From positions 1 through 64,000 of the forward strand of contig NZ_CAUHPG010000009.1 of NCBI RefSeq assembly GCF_959608125.1: a DNA stretch of 64,000 nucleotides, written 5' to 3'. Below the pieces are notes generated by a model that made no database searches, was not told the origin of the DNA, and worked only from the letters and a program-made list of their open reading frames with translations. This stretch comes from an uncultured Slackia sp. Lineage in GTDB: Bacteria > Actinomycetota > Coriobacteriia > Coriobacteriales > Eggerthellaceae. Below are positions 54,263 to 64,000 of this stretch, piece after piece (position 1 is the stretch's first letter; each line of letters begins with the position of its first letter). The translations under genes and the position numbers were made by a program.

Positions 54263-54293
54263 TTGAGCGGCCGTTCGCTCGGAGTGTTAAACT
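54263..54293 (+). promoter_or_regulatory. Probable promoter of hpt-ftsH-folPK-birA
   Basis: TTGAGC at 54263-54268, then TAAACT at 54288-54293 with a 19-bp spacer, 34 bases before hpt. The -10 is not a close match. Confidence 0.4.
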
Positions 54294-54327
54294 GCATCCC
54301 CGATACGCGAATCGAAGAAGGGCCATT

Positions 54328-54950
54328 ATGACCGAGCAGAACATCGTTCTCGCCGCCGGCGAACGCGACCGCTATTTCGGCGACGACGACATCAAGGAAA
54401 TCCTTTATATGCAGGAAGAGCTGAGCCGCCGCGTGCGCCAGATCGGCCGTAGCATCACCGAAGATTATCGCGACCTCGCCGCCGAGCGTATGAGCGACGG
54501 TGCTCCGGCCCTGGTCGTCATCAGCGTCTTGCGCGGGGCCGCGATTTATATGAGCGACCTGGTGCGCGAAATCGACCTTCCCTTGGAGATGGACTATATG
54601 GCCGTCTCTTCGTACGGGTCCGGAACGAAAAGCTCGGGCGTCGTGCGCATCCTGAAGGACCTTTCGTCGCAGATCGAAGGCCGCCATGTGATCATCGCCG
54701 AAGATATCCTGGATTCCGGCCTGACGTTGAAGTACCTGATGGGCGTGCTCGAATCGCGCAATCCCGCTTCGATCGAAATCGCGACGCTGCTGCGCAAGCG
54801 CACCGACCGTCAGGTCGACATCGATTGCAGGTACGTCGGTTTCGAGTGCCCCGACGAGTTCATCGTCGGTTACGGCCTCGATTACGCCGAAAACTACCGC
54901 AACCTTCCCTATATCGGCATTCTGAAACCTGAGATTTATCAAGGAAAGTA

Positions 54951-54951
<1 letters not shown>
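54328..54951 (+). CDS. hpt: Hypoxanthine phosphoribosyltransferase
   Basis: A 207-residue purine salvage enzyme making IMP or GMP from hypoxanthine or guanine with PRPP. The PRPP loop is VIIAEDILDSGLTL, with SVLRGAAIYMSDL and the C-terminal CPDEFIVGYGLDY. It overlaps ftsH by one base, the familiar hpt-ftsH coupling, although tilS, often upstream, is absent here. Confidence 0.95.
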
Positions 54952-57491
<2,540 letters not shown>

Positions 57492-58799
57492 ATGATGTGG
57501 AACTGCTCTTCATACCGTTTCGATTCGAGGATGCCCGTTGTTATGGGCATCCTTAACGTTACGCCCGATTCTTTCTCCGACGGAGGAATGCATAACGGAT
57601 ACGAGGCCGCCTTGGCCCACGCTCGCGCCATGGTCGACGCTGGCGCTCGAATCATCGACGTGGGCGGCGAATCCACCCGTCCCGGCGCCGCTGCCGTGTC
57701 GATCGAAGAGGAACTCGCACGTACCGTCGACGTCGTGCGCGCGCTTGCCGCCGATGGCATCTGCGTGAGCATCGACACGCGCCACGCCGAAGTGGCCCGC
57801 GCGTGCGTCGAAGCCGGCGCGGCGATCATCAACGACGTGTCGGGTTTCCGCGATTCCGCCATGGTGGAGGTTGCCGCCTCGTGCGATGCCGGCTGCGTGG
57901 TCATGCACATGAAGGGCGAGCCTGCCACCATGCAGGACAACCCGGTCTATGACGACGTGGTGGCCGAGGTTCGCGATTACCTTTCTGGCCAGGCGGCCAT
58001 GCTCGAGGCGGCAGGCGTAGCGCCTGAGCGCATCTGCATCGATCCCGGTCCGGGCTTCGGCAAGACTCCGTCGCAGACCATGGAGCTCATGAGGAACTTC
58101 CACGAGTTCTCGCGTCTGGGGTATCCCACCATGTGCGCCGTGTCGCGCAAGCGCTATATCGGCGAGGCTTACGGCATCCCCGATGCCTTGCAGCGTGACG
58201 AGGCGTCGGCGACCGAGGCTCTTATGGCTTGCGAGCTCGGCGCTTCGGTGGTGCGTGCCCACAATGTGGAAGCCACCGTGAAAGCTCTCGCGGACCTGCG
58301 TCCGTACGTGCTGATCGCGCTCGGATCCAACGTCGCGCTCGTGGCGAATCCCGGCGAAGAGACCGAGGGCAAGATCGCCAATCTGCAGCAGGCGATCACG
58401 GGCCTGTGCTCTATTCCCGATACGCAGATCATCGATATCTCGAGCTTCTACGAAAGCGAGCCCGCCTATTACGAGGACCAGGATGCCTTCGTCAATGCGG
58501 TGCTTCTGGCCCGCACCGGCGTGCCGCCCAAGGAGCTTCTGCGCTATCTGCATGCGACCGAGAACAGCCTCGGCCGTGTCCGCGAGATAGAGAACGGACC
58601 GCGCACGCTCGATCTGGACATCGTGGATTATCAGATGTACGTTGGCGAAAGCGACGAGCTGACGCTGCCGCATCCGCGCGCGACGGAGCGCGACTTCGTC
58701 GTGAAGCCGCTTCTCGAGATTCTGCCGAATCACGTGCTCGCCGACGGAACGCCTGTGACTCTCGACAAAGCTGTCTATGGTGAGGCCCATGCGATTTAG
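57492..58799 (+). CDS. folP: Fused dihydropteroate synthase and HPPK
   Basis: A 435-residue bifunctional folate-pathway enzyme. Residues 1-272 are dihydropteroate synthase (GILNVTPDSFSDGG, GGESTRPGA, DPGPGFGK, SRKRYIG), which joins dihydropterin pyrophosphate and 4-aminobenzoate. Residues 273-435 are HPPK/FolK (IALGSN, ENSLGRVREIENGPRTLDLD), which makes that pyrophosphate substrate. Fusion in the order FolP-FolK links consecutive steps. folB and folE are not in view. The ATG follows the ftsH stop directly. Confidence 0.95.
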   Translation: MMWNCSSYRFDSRMPVVMGILNVTPDSFSDGGMHNGYEAALAHARAMVDAGARIIDVGGESTRPGAAAVSIEEELARTVDVVRALAADGICVSIDTRHAEVARACVEAGAAIINDVSGFRDSAMVEVAASCDAGCVVMHMKGEPATMQDNPVYDDVVAEVRDYLSGQAAMLEAAGVAPERICIDPGPGFGKTPSQTMELMRNFHEFSRLGYPTMCAVSRKRYIGEAYGIPDALQRDEASATEALMACELGASVVRAHNVEATVKALADLRPYVLIALGSNVALVANPGEETEGKIANLQQAITGLCSIPDTQIIDISSFYESEPAYYEDQDAFVNAVLLARTGVPPKELLRYLHATENSLGRVREIENGPRTLDLDIVDYQMYVGESDELTLPHPRATERDFVVKPLLEILPNHVLADGTPVTLDKAVYGEAHAI

Positions 58800-59343
58800 C
58801 ATCACCACGAAAGACATCACGGGTTCGACCAATGACGATGTATGGGCGCTTGCCGCAGAGGGGGCTCCTGCCGGCACCGTCGTGGCGGCGCGTTGTCAGC
58901 GTTCGGGCCGCGGTCAGTGGGGACGTGTGTGGATGAGCCCGGAAGGCGGCCTGTACTTTTCGGTGCTTATGCGCCCGGGCACGCCGGAGCGTACCTGGCC
59001 TGCGTACAGCAGGGCCCTGGCCGAGGCCGTAGCTGCGGTGCTGCGCGAAGAATGCGGCGTCGGCTCCGACGTCATCCGCGTGAAAGCGCCCAACGACGTG
59101 GTGTGCGACGAAGGAAAGCTCTGCGGCATCTCGCTGGAATCGCGCAACGGCGCGATCGTGGTGGGTGTCGGAGTGAACGTGTTCCATTCCGCGCGTCCTA
59201 TCGTGACCGACGGTCGCAACGAGCCCGCCTATGTGTGCGACATCGCCTCCGACTACATCGCCCCGTCGGTTCGTGCCCTGGACGATTTGCTGGAGCGTCT
59301 GTTGGCATCCTTTGCGGTTGTTATGGAGGGTCCGCTCGAATAG
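58789..59343 (+). CDS. birA: Biotin--protein ligase, short form
   Basis: A 184-residue ligase that activates biotin as biotinyl-AMP and attaches it to carboxylases. Motifs: GSTNDDVW, the adenylate loop GRGQWGRVWMSPEGGLYF and KAPNDVVCDEGKLCGI (usually KWPND). There is no DNA-binding helix-turn-helix, so it is not a repressor, and the usual C-terminal SH3-like domain appears absent. ATG 58789 has GTGAGG just upstream; ATG 58777 is possible. It overlaps folP-folK by 11 bases. Confidence 0.88.
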   Translation: MRFSITTKDITGSTNDDVWALAAEGAPAGTVVAARCQRSGRGQWGRVWMSPEGGLYFSVLMRPGTPERTWPAYSRALAEAVAAVLREECGVGSDVIRVKAPNDVVCDEGKLCGISLESRNGAIVVGVGVNVFHSARPIVTDGRNEPAYVCDIASDYIAPSVRALDDLLERLLASFAVVMEGPLE

Positions 59344-59360
59344 ATGCGCATCGTCTCGTA

Positions 59361-59389
59361 TCGACGTTACAATAAATTGTTTGCGTCGA
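59361..59389 (+). promoter_or_regulatory. Imperfect palindrome before the MATE gene
   Basis: TCGACG at 59361-59366 and CGTCGA at 59384-59389 flank ACAAT-AA-ATTGT (59369-59380). TACAAT at 59368-59373 could be a -10. An operator is likely but the two parts are off by one base in symmetry. Confidence 0.4.
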
Positions 59390-59420
59390 ATACACGAAGG
59401 CAAAAAGGCGGTCTGAGCAT

Positions 59421-60953
59421 ATGAAACACGAAATTGAAGAGATTCGCGATGCGTCCGATGGGGAAATCGAACCCTCCTCGGGCGCATCGGTGCATCATGC
59501 CTCGAATCGGGATGGGGCGGACGCGATGAGCGATCGCGTGAGCAGGATGGGTACGGCCAGCATTCCCAAGCTTGCCGTCGAGTTCGCCGTGCCCGCTATT
59601 CTAGGCATGGTCGTCAACGGCGCCTACAATCTGATCGACTCGGTGTTCTTGGGTCATGGAGCAGGCGAGATAGGCTTGTCGGCAATTACCGTGGCTTCTC
59701 CTACCATGACGATTTTCCTGGCTTTGGCCATGTTGATCGGCGCCGGCGGCAATGCGTTGTGCGCGCTGCGCCTCGGCGAGGGCAAGCACGAAGAAGCCGA
59801 GCACATCCTAGGCAACACGGCTATGATGGCCGTGCTGGTCAGTGTGGTGCTGGCCGTGCTGGCACACATTCCCTTCGTAGTCGAACCTGTTCTCTCCCTG
59901 TCTTCGGCGACCGAAACAGTGCGCCCCTATGCACGCGAATTCATCCAGATTATCAGCCTGGGCTGCGTTTTCCAGATCGTCGGCATGGGCTTGAACAACT
60001 TCATCCGTACTGCGGGCGCGCCGAACCGCGCGCTGGTCACCATGCTGATCGGCGCTATCGGCTGCACGGTGTTCAACGCCATTTTCGTTTTGTGGTGGGG
60101 CTGGGGAGTCGCCGGCAGCGCGTGGGCCACGGTATGCGGCCAGGCTATCAGCTGCGCGACGGTCATCTGGTATTTCACCAAGACTCCGGGCGTTCCGCTG
60201 CGCCTGCGTCGCTGCTATTTTCCGATCAAGGCCAAATTGGCCCGCGGCATCTTGGCTTTGGGCGCGGCATCGTTCGCCGTTCAGGCCGCCGGCGCCGTGG
60301 TGAACTTCTTCATCAACTTCATGCTGGTGAAATACGGCTCGCTCGACCCCATCGGCGCCGATAACGCGCTGGCGTCCGTCGGCGTGGTGCAGCGCATCGG
60401 TATGTTCGTCATCCTGCCGCTCATCGGCGTTTCGGTGGCTATCCAGCCGCTTCTCGGCTTTAATTACGGCGCCAAGCTTTGGGACCGCGTGAAGACCACG
60501 CTTAAGGTGGGTTCGGTGGGCGCCACTGTCATGGGAACCCTCATGTGGGTTGCCATCATGGTGTTCGCGCCTCAGATCGTAGGCTTTTTCGGCATCAAAG
60601 AACAGACGCTCGTCGATTTCACGGCGTTCGCGCTGCGCGTCGATTTGATCTTCCTTCCGCTGATCGGCTTCCAGATCGTGGGCGCCAATTACTTCCAGGC
60701 TACCGGCCAGCCTGCGAAAAGCATCATTCTTTCGCTCACGCGTCAGATTCTGTTCTTGATTCCCCTCTTGTTCGTATTGCCTGAAACGCTGCCGATGATC
60801 GCGCCGATGCTCGATTCGCTCGATGCCGTGTACTTCGCGGTGCCTCTGGCCGATTTCCTCGCCGTGTTCACCGTGCTGATCTTCGTAGGCATGGAGGTGC
60901 GATCTCTCAATAGCCGCTCCGCCGCGGCGAAGGGGGCGAAGGCGCGTGCGTAA
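59421..60953 (+). CDS. MATE family exporter
   Basis: A 510-residue multidrug and toxin extrusion protein with about twelve transmembrane helices. The N-terminal 50 residues are acidic and cytoplasmic. Conserved features include AVPAILGMVVNGAYNLIDSVF near the start and GMGLNNFIRTAGAPNRAL; the type resembles Gram-positive MepA-like exporters. Its stop region overlaps the next gene's start by eight bases, so it is in the same transcript as the ABC genes. Confidence 0.93.
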   Translation: MKHEIEEIRDASDGEIEPSSGASVHHASNRDGADAMSDRVSRMGTASIPKLAVEFAVPAILGMVVNGAYNLIDSVFLGHGAGEIGLSAITVASPTMTIFLALAMLIGAGGNALCALRLGEGKHEEAEHILGNTAMMAVLVSVVLAVLAHIPFVVEPVLSLSSATETVRPYAREFIQIISLGCVFQIVGMGLNNFIRTAGAPNRALVTMLIGAIGCTVFNAIFVLWWGWGVAGSAWATVCGQAISCATVIWYFTKTPGVPLRLRRCYFPIKAKLARGILALGAASFAVQAAGAVVNFFINFMLVKYGSLDPIGADNALASVGVVQRIGMFVILPLIGVSVAIQPLLGFNYGAKLWDRVKTTLKVGSVGATVMGTLMWVAIMVFAPQIVGFFGIKEQTLVDFTAFALRVDLIFLPLIGFQIVGANYFQATGQPAKSIILSLTRQILFLIPLLFVLPETLPMIAPMLDSLDAVYFAVPLADFLAVFTVLIFVGMEVRSLNSRSAAAKGAKARA

Positions 60954-61785
60954 GCAGGATGTTCCTGGTTCGGCCCGCGTGCCGAAACTCGAGTTACGCG
61001 CGGTGCGTCAGCGCTATCGCGGCACGCGCGGCGAAACGTTGGCCCTTGACCGCATGGACCTTGTCGTTGCCGCAGGGGAGTCGGTCGCGGTATTGGGTCC
61101 GTCGGGTTGCGGCAAGTCGACGAGCCTTTTGGCAGCATGCGGCCTGCAGCGTCCGACCGAGGGCGAAGCGCTTGTCGACGGCGTTCCCCTCGCTGGTCCG
61201 CGCCTTGAAACGGCCCTCATCTTGCAGGATTTCGGCCTGATGCCGTGGAAGACGGTTGAGCAGAATGCCGCGCTCGGTCTGCAGGTGCGCAAGATGCCCA
61301 AGAAGGAGCGCATGGAGCGTGCCCACGCGGCGCTGTGCCAGGTAGGGCTCGACGAATTCGCCAAAGCGTATCCGTCCGAGTTGTCGGGCGGCATGCGGCA
61401 GCGTTTGGCCATGGCCCGCGCCCTGGCGTGCGACATCGACTTGCTTTTGATGGACGAACCGCTTTCGGCGCTCGACGCGCTTTTGCGCGAAGAGATGCAG
61501 AACATGCTGAAGCGCTGCTGGCGCGAAGAGGGCTACGCCCAGGTGCTCGTGACGCATTCGATTGAAGAAGCCGTCTTCTTGGGCCAGCGCATCGTTGTGA
61601 TGACGCCGCGCCCCGGCAGGGTGGCGAAGGTGGTCGACAACGCCGAGATGCTTGCCGACGACTGGCGTGACACGCCGCTGTTCTTCGAGCGATGCCGCCT
61701 GCTGCGCGACGTGCTACGCTCCGAGTCGCCATCCGGCCGGGCCGTCGAGGGCGAAGCGGAGAAAGGAGCGCGCCATGATGCGTAA
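60946..61785 (+). CDS. ABC transporter ATPase, NitT/TauT type
   Basis: A 279-residue ATPase with Walker A GPSGCGKST, a Q-loop reading LQDFGLMPWKTV (typical of nitrate, sulfonate and taurine importers), signature LSGGMRQR and Walker B LLMDEPLSALD. The start is GTG, overlapping the MATE gene by eight bases. The permease gene overlaps its 3' end by 11 bases. Substrate unknown, since the binding protein is missing here. Confidence 0.9.
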   Translation: MRKQDVPGSARVPKLELRAVRQRYRGTRGETLALDRMDLVVAAGESVAVLGPSGCGKSTSLLAACGLQRPTEGEALVDGVPLAGPRLETALILQDFGLMPWKTVEQNAALGLQVRKMPKKERMERAHAALCQVGLDEFAKAYPSELSGGMRQRLAMARALACDIDLLLMDEPLSALDALLREEMQNMLKRCWREEGYAQVLVTHSIEEAVFLGQRIVVMTPRPGRVAKVVDNAEMLADDWRDTPLFFERCRLLRDVLRSESPSGRAVEGEAEKGARHDA

Positions 61786-62545
61786 CGGCCTTGTTCGCAA
61801 AATCGGGGGATACCTGTTCGCGATCGCGTTCATCCTGGCGGGCTGGCAGTTGACGGCCGTCGCCGTGGGCAACCCCGTGCTCCCTGGGCCTTTCGAAGCC
61901 ATTCCTATGGTGGGAACGTATTTCTCCGACCTGTGGCCTGCGCTTCTCGTGAGCTTGTACCGCGTGGTCGCAGCCATGACGATCGGCACCGTGCTCGCCA
62001 TTCCGCTGGGTTTGATATGCGGGCGCTCTCCGCGTATCGACGCGGTGTTCGCCCCGGTGCTGTATTTCCTCTATCCGCTGCCGAAGGTGGTGCTGCTACC
62101 TGTGTTGGTGGTGCTCATGGGCCTCGCCGATGCGCCGAAGATCGTCCTGATCGCGTTGACCGTCTTTTTCCAAGTGCTCGTCACCGTGCGCGACGCCGCG
62201 CAAAGCGTGCCCGAGGAAAGCGTGATGTCCATGCGTTCGCTCGGCTCAGGCCGTTGGGACATCTACCGTCACGTGATCGTGCCGGCAACGCTGCCCGAGC
62301 TGTTCACTGCGCTGCGTATTTCGAGCGGCACCGCGGTGGCGATCCTGTTCTTCGCCGAAAGCCTCGCGGGTTCGACCGGCTTGGGTTATTTTATCGTCGA
62401 TGCGTGGGCGTTGCTCGCGTATCCGAAGATGTTCGCGGGCATCATCGCCATGGCGTTTCTCGGTGTGGTGCTTTACGAGCTGTTCGACCTGGCCGATCGT
62501 CGTCTCACGCGTTGGAAGGCGCGCGGCGCCCGTTCGGGCCTGTAG
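61775..62545 (+). CDS. ABC transporter permease, NitT/TauT type
   Basis: A 256-residue permease (SsuC/TauC-like) with about six helices and the EAA loop SMRSLGSGRWDIYRHVIVPAT. The start at 61775 has GAAAGGAG six bases upstream; the longer frame lies inside the ATPase gene. With the ATPase it would import an anion or a thiamine-precursor-like molecule, but no substrate-binding protein gene is in view. Confidence 0.9.
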   Translation: MMRNGLVRKIGGYLFAIAFILAGWQLTAVAVGNPVLPGPFEAIPMVGTYFSDLWPALLVSLYRVVAAMTIGTVLAIPLGLICGRSPRIDAVFAPVLYFLYPLPKVVLLPVLVVLMGLADAPKIVLIALTVFFQVLVTVRDAAQSVPEESVMSMRSLGSGRWDIYRHVIVPATLPELFTALRISSGTAVAILFFAESLAGSTGLGYFIVDAWALLAYPKMFAGIIAMAFLGVVLYELFDLADRRLTRWKARGARSGL

Positions 62546-62579
62546 GGCCGACGTATCGTCCGGCTATCGCCGTATGAAA

Positions 62580-62609
62580 AAAGCGCTCCGTTCGATGACG
62601 GAGCGCTTT
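62580..62609. terminator. Bidirectional terminator between the ABC and GNAT genes
   Basis: AAAGCGCTCCGT at 62580-62591 pairs with ACGGAGCGCTTT at 62598-62609, with flanking A- and T-runs on both sides. Confidence 0.88.
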
Positions 62610-62642
62610 CGCGTTTTTCGGGGTTTGCCGAGGTCGGGCGTC

Positions 62643-63206
62643 CTAGTGCTTCTTCGCTTCTCGCAGTTCGCTCATAGGACGGATCATAGTATGGGTAAGG
62701 CCGAAGGCCAGCCTATCGATCGCTACGGCATAGCGAACGGGGTTTTCGGGCTTTTCGCCGCAAATGAGGATTTCGAACAGGTCGCCGTCTTTGAAGCCGT
62801 ATCCGGTCGGTTTGAAGCCGTTATCCAGATAGAACTTGCGGCGCGCTTCGCGCTGCTTGGCGTTGTCGGCGTTGCGCTTGCGCGATTCGATATCGAGCGC
62901 GACGGGCATTCCGGGATGGCTCTGCTTCAGAAGTTCGAGGATCTGTCCGCCGTAGCCGCGGCCTCGAAGTTCGGGATCGACGGCCAGGTAGTAGATGTAG
63001 ACCAGGTCGTCGGTGACGACTTGGCAGGAGAAGCCGCAGAACGTTCCTTCATCGCTGTAGGACACGATTTCCATGCCGTTCATGCCGGCGCGCAGCCTGA
63101 GCGCCCAGAAGGGGATGCGCTGCTCGACGGGGAATGCCGCTTCGTAGAGCTTCTTGACGCGACGCGTCGTCGCTCCGAAAAGGGAAACGTGTTTTGCTTC
63201 AAGCAT
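62643..63206 (-). CDS. GNAT family N-acetyltransferase
   Basis: A 187-residue acetyltransferase with the acetyl-CoA-binding motif ELRGRGYGGQIL near residue 90 and the typical YYLAVDPELRG strand before it. The acceptor is unknown. Start 63206 (MLEAKHVSLFG) chosen for AAGGAG nine bases upstream; the longer frame is unsupported. Confidence 0.85.
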   Translation of the reverse strand: MLEAKHVSLFGATTRRVKKLYEAAFPVEQRIPFWALRLRAGMNGMEIVSYSDEGTFCGFSCQVVTDDLVYIYYLAVDPELRGRGYGGQILELLKQSHPGMPVALDIESRKRNADNAKQREARRKFYLDNGFKPTGYGFKDGDLFEILICGEKPENPVRYAVAIDRLAFGLTHTMIRPMSELREAKKH

Positions 63207-63247
63207 GTGGTCGTACTCCTTGCGTATCGTATCGGTTGCGGTCGTGC

Positions 63248-63331
63248 GATTCGCCGCGCGAAGAAGAAGCGGGTCGCTGCGCATCGTCTTCGCGCGGCGA
63301 ATCGGAGAGGCTTTCGGACGGGCGTTCCGAA
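63248..63331. repeat. Long inverted repeat and small hairpin downstream of the MFS gene
   Basis: GATTCGCCGCGCGAAGA at 63248-63264 pairs perfectly with its complement at 63287-63303 (17 bp, 22-base loop). A second hairpin, TTCGGA/TCCGAA, lies at 63313-63331 next to the MFS stop. Neither has a U-tract. Confidence 0.75.
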
Positions 63332-63332
63332 G

Positions 63333-64000
63333 CTAGGTACGGTGCGGTCTCTTTTTTGTCGCCGCGATGCGCGCGGCCAATGCCGCCGCCAGGATGAGCG
63401 AGGCCAGCGAGCACAAGGCCGGCAGCGAAAACGCCGCATCGAACCCCGCCCCTTCGACGGCGACCCCTGCGAAAAAAGCCCCTGCGGAAACGCCGACGCT
63501 CGTGGCGGTATTGAGCCACGAAAACATCTCCGCTTGGCGCTCTTCCGGTGCGAGCGAGCCGCTGATCTGGTAATACAGGTTGTCGCACGGGGCGCCCGCC
63601 ATGCCGATGGCAAACATGACCAGGCACATGGCGGAAAACCCGTCGGCTACGGGCGTTAGAAGCGTCACGGCGAAAAACACCGCTGCGAACACCGGCAGCT
63701 GCTTGTGCACGGCAAGGGTGCGCGACGATGGTTGCAGCCGGTTGAAGAGCACGACTCCCGCTGCGGCGCCAACGGACCAGGCCGAAATGGCCGCGGATCC
63801 CAGGATCGCAGCCCCCTGGTCGGAATAAAACAGGGGGATGAGCGCCTCCATCCATCCCGAATAGCACATCTTGCCCAAGCATACCAGCAGGAGGAGCGCT
63901 ACGGCCAGCGTGAGCAGGGCGGGGCGAGGCAGCGGCGCGGCCGAATCCTTGCGGTTCAGCGTGCGTTTTCTATTGCGTTGCGCATGGTTTTTCACCGGCT
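63333..64000 (-). CDS. MFS transporter, C-terminal half (5' end outside the window)
   Basis: At least 222 codons of an MFS transporter, with about six transmembrane helices that look like the C-terminal half. The basic segment KNHAQRNRKRTLNRKDS at the visible N-terminus resembles the central cytoplasmic loop between helices 6 and 7. The frame stays open to the window edge, so the real start lies beyond. A GTG at 63995 exists but is unlikely to be the start. Substrate unknown. Confidence 0.8.
   Translation of the reverse strand, partial: PVKNHAQRNRKRTLNRKDSAAPLPRPALLTLAVALLLLVCLGKMCYSGWMEALIPLFYSDQGAAILGSAAISAWSVGAAAGVVLFNRLQPSSRTLAVHKQLPVFAAVFFAVTLLTPVADGFSAMCLVMFAIGMAGAPCDNLYYQISGSLAPEERQAEMFSWLNTATSVGVSAGAFFAGVAVEGAGFDAAFSLPALCSLASLILAAALAARIAATKKRPHRT

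Overview
The window is a stretch of high-GC (about 60%) chromosome from what looks like an anaerobic actinobacterium of the class Coriobacteriia, most likely the Eggerthellaceae (Slackia, Eggerthella or Adlercreutzia relatives). This is inferred from gene content: a Tat-exported FAD reductase of the fumarate/urocanate-reductase type, two LuxR-type regulators with a large membrane-embedded N-terminal half, a class III CoA-transferase paired with a MaoC-like protein, a nickel-pincer cofactor gene (larC) and paired LCP cell-wall proteins. No rRNA, phage, insertion sequence, CRISPR array or plasmid feature was seen. The species cannot be named from the sequence.

Layout. 1-5.1 kb: 3' part of larC with a (GAC CAC)9 repeat, a GT39-like membrane glycosyltransferase, and a MerR regulator next to an MFS exporter with a palindromic operator between them. 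5.3-13 kb: a DUF2797 gene overlapping a fused feoA-feoB iron(II) transporter, then a MacB-like ABC ATPase and a very large coiled-coil FtsX-type permease. 13-19.4 kb: a membrane/repeat hypothetical, the FAD reductase divergent from a LuxR membrane regulator, rarD and a YjdF-like membrane protein. 19.7-24.2 kb: a HemW-like radical SAM enzyme, a small XRE regulator with an obvious operator, a gamma-carbonic-anhydrase-like protein, small hypotheticals and folD. 24.2-28.4 kb: a MaoC-like/CoA-transferase operon divergent from a second LuxR membrane regulator that appears frameshifted.

28.4-35 kb: a complete phosphate regulon in one direction, pstS-pstC-pstA-pstB-phoU followed by a response regulator and a histidine kinase, preceded by a repeat array that looks like Pho boxes. 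PstS has its two halves in circularly permuted order. 35-41 kb: xpt with an NCS2 purine permease, an MFS exporter fused to two CBS domains with its own operator/promoter, and an M20 dipeptidase. 41.2-41.8 kb: four tRNA genes (Leu-CAA, Lys-TTT, Gln-TTG, Thr-CGT). 42-48 kb: an SRAP (YedK-like) gene and the branched-chain amino-acid operon ilvD-ilvB-ilvN-ilvC on the minus strand.

48.5-54 kb: a cell-envelope group, a polysaccharide deacetylase divergent from two tandem LCP (LytR-CpsA-Psr) ligases, and a proline-rich membrane protein. 54.3-59.3 kb: a tightly packed operon hpt-ftsH-folP/folK (fused)-birA. 59.4-64 kb: a MATE exporter, an ABC ATPase/permease pair of the nitrate/sulfonate/taurine type without its binding protein, a GNAT acetyltransferase and the C-terminal half of an MFS transporter cut by the window edge.

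I did not find a clearly new multi-gene system. The features most worth a second look are the permuted PstS and its Pho-box array, the MFS-CBS fusion and its operator, the MaoC-like protein lacking its catalytic Asp, the divergent FolD lacking the cyclohydrolase Lys, the frameshifted LuxR regulator, and a palindrome sitting on the tRNA-Lys promoter.
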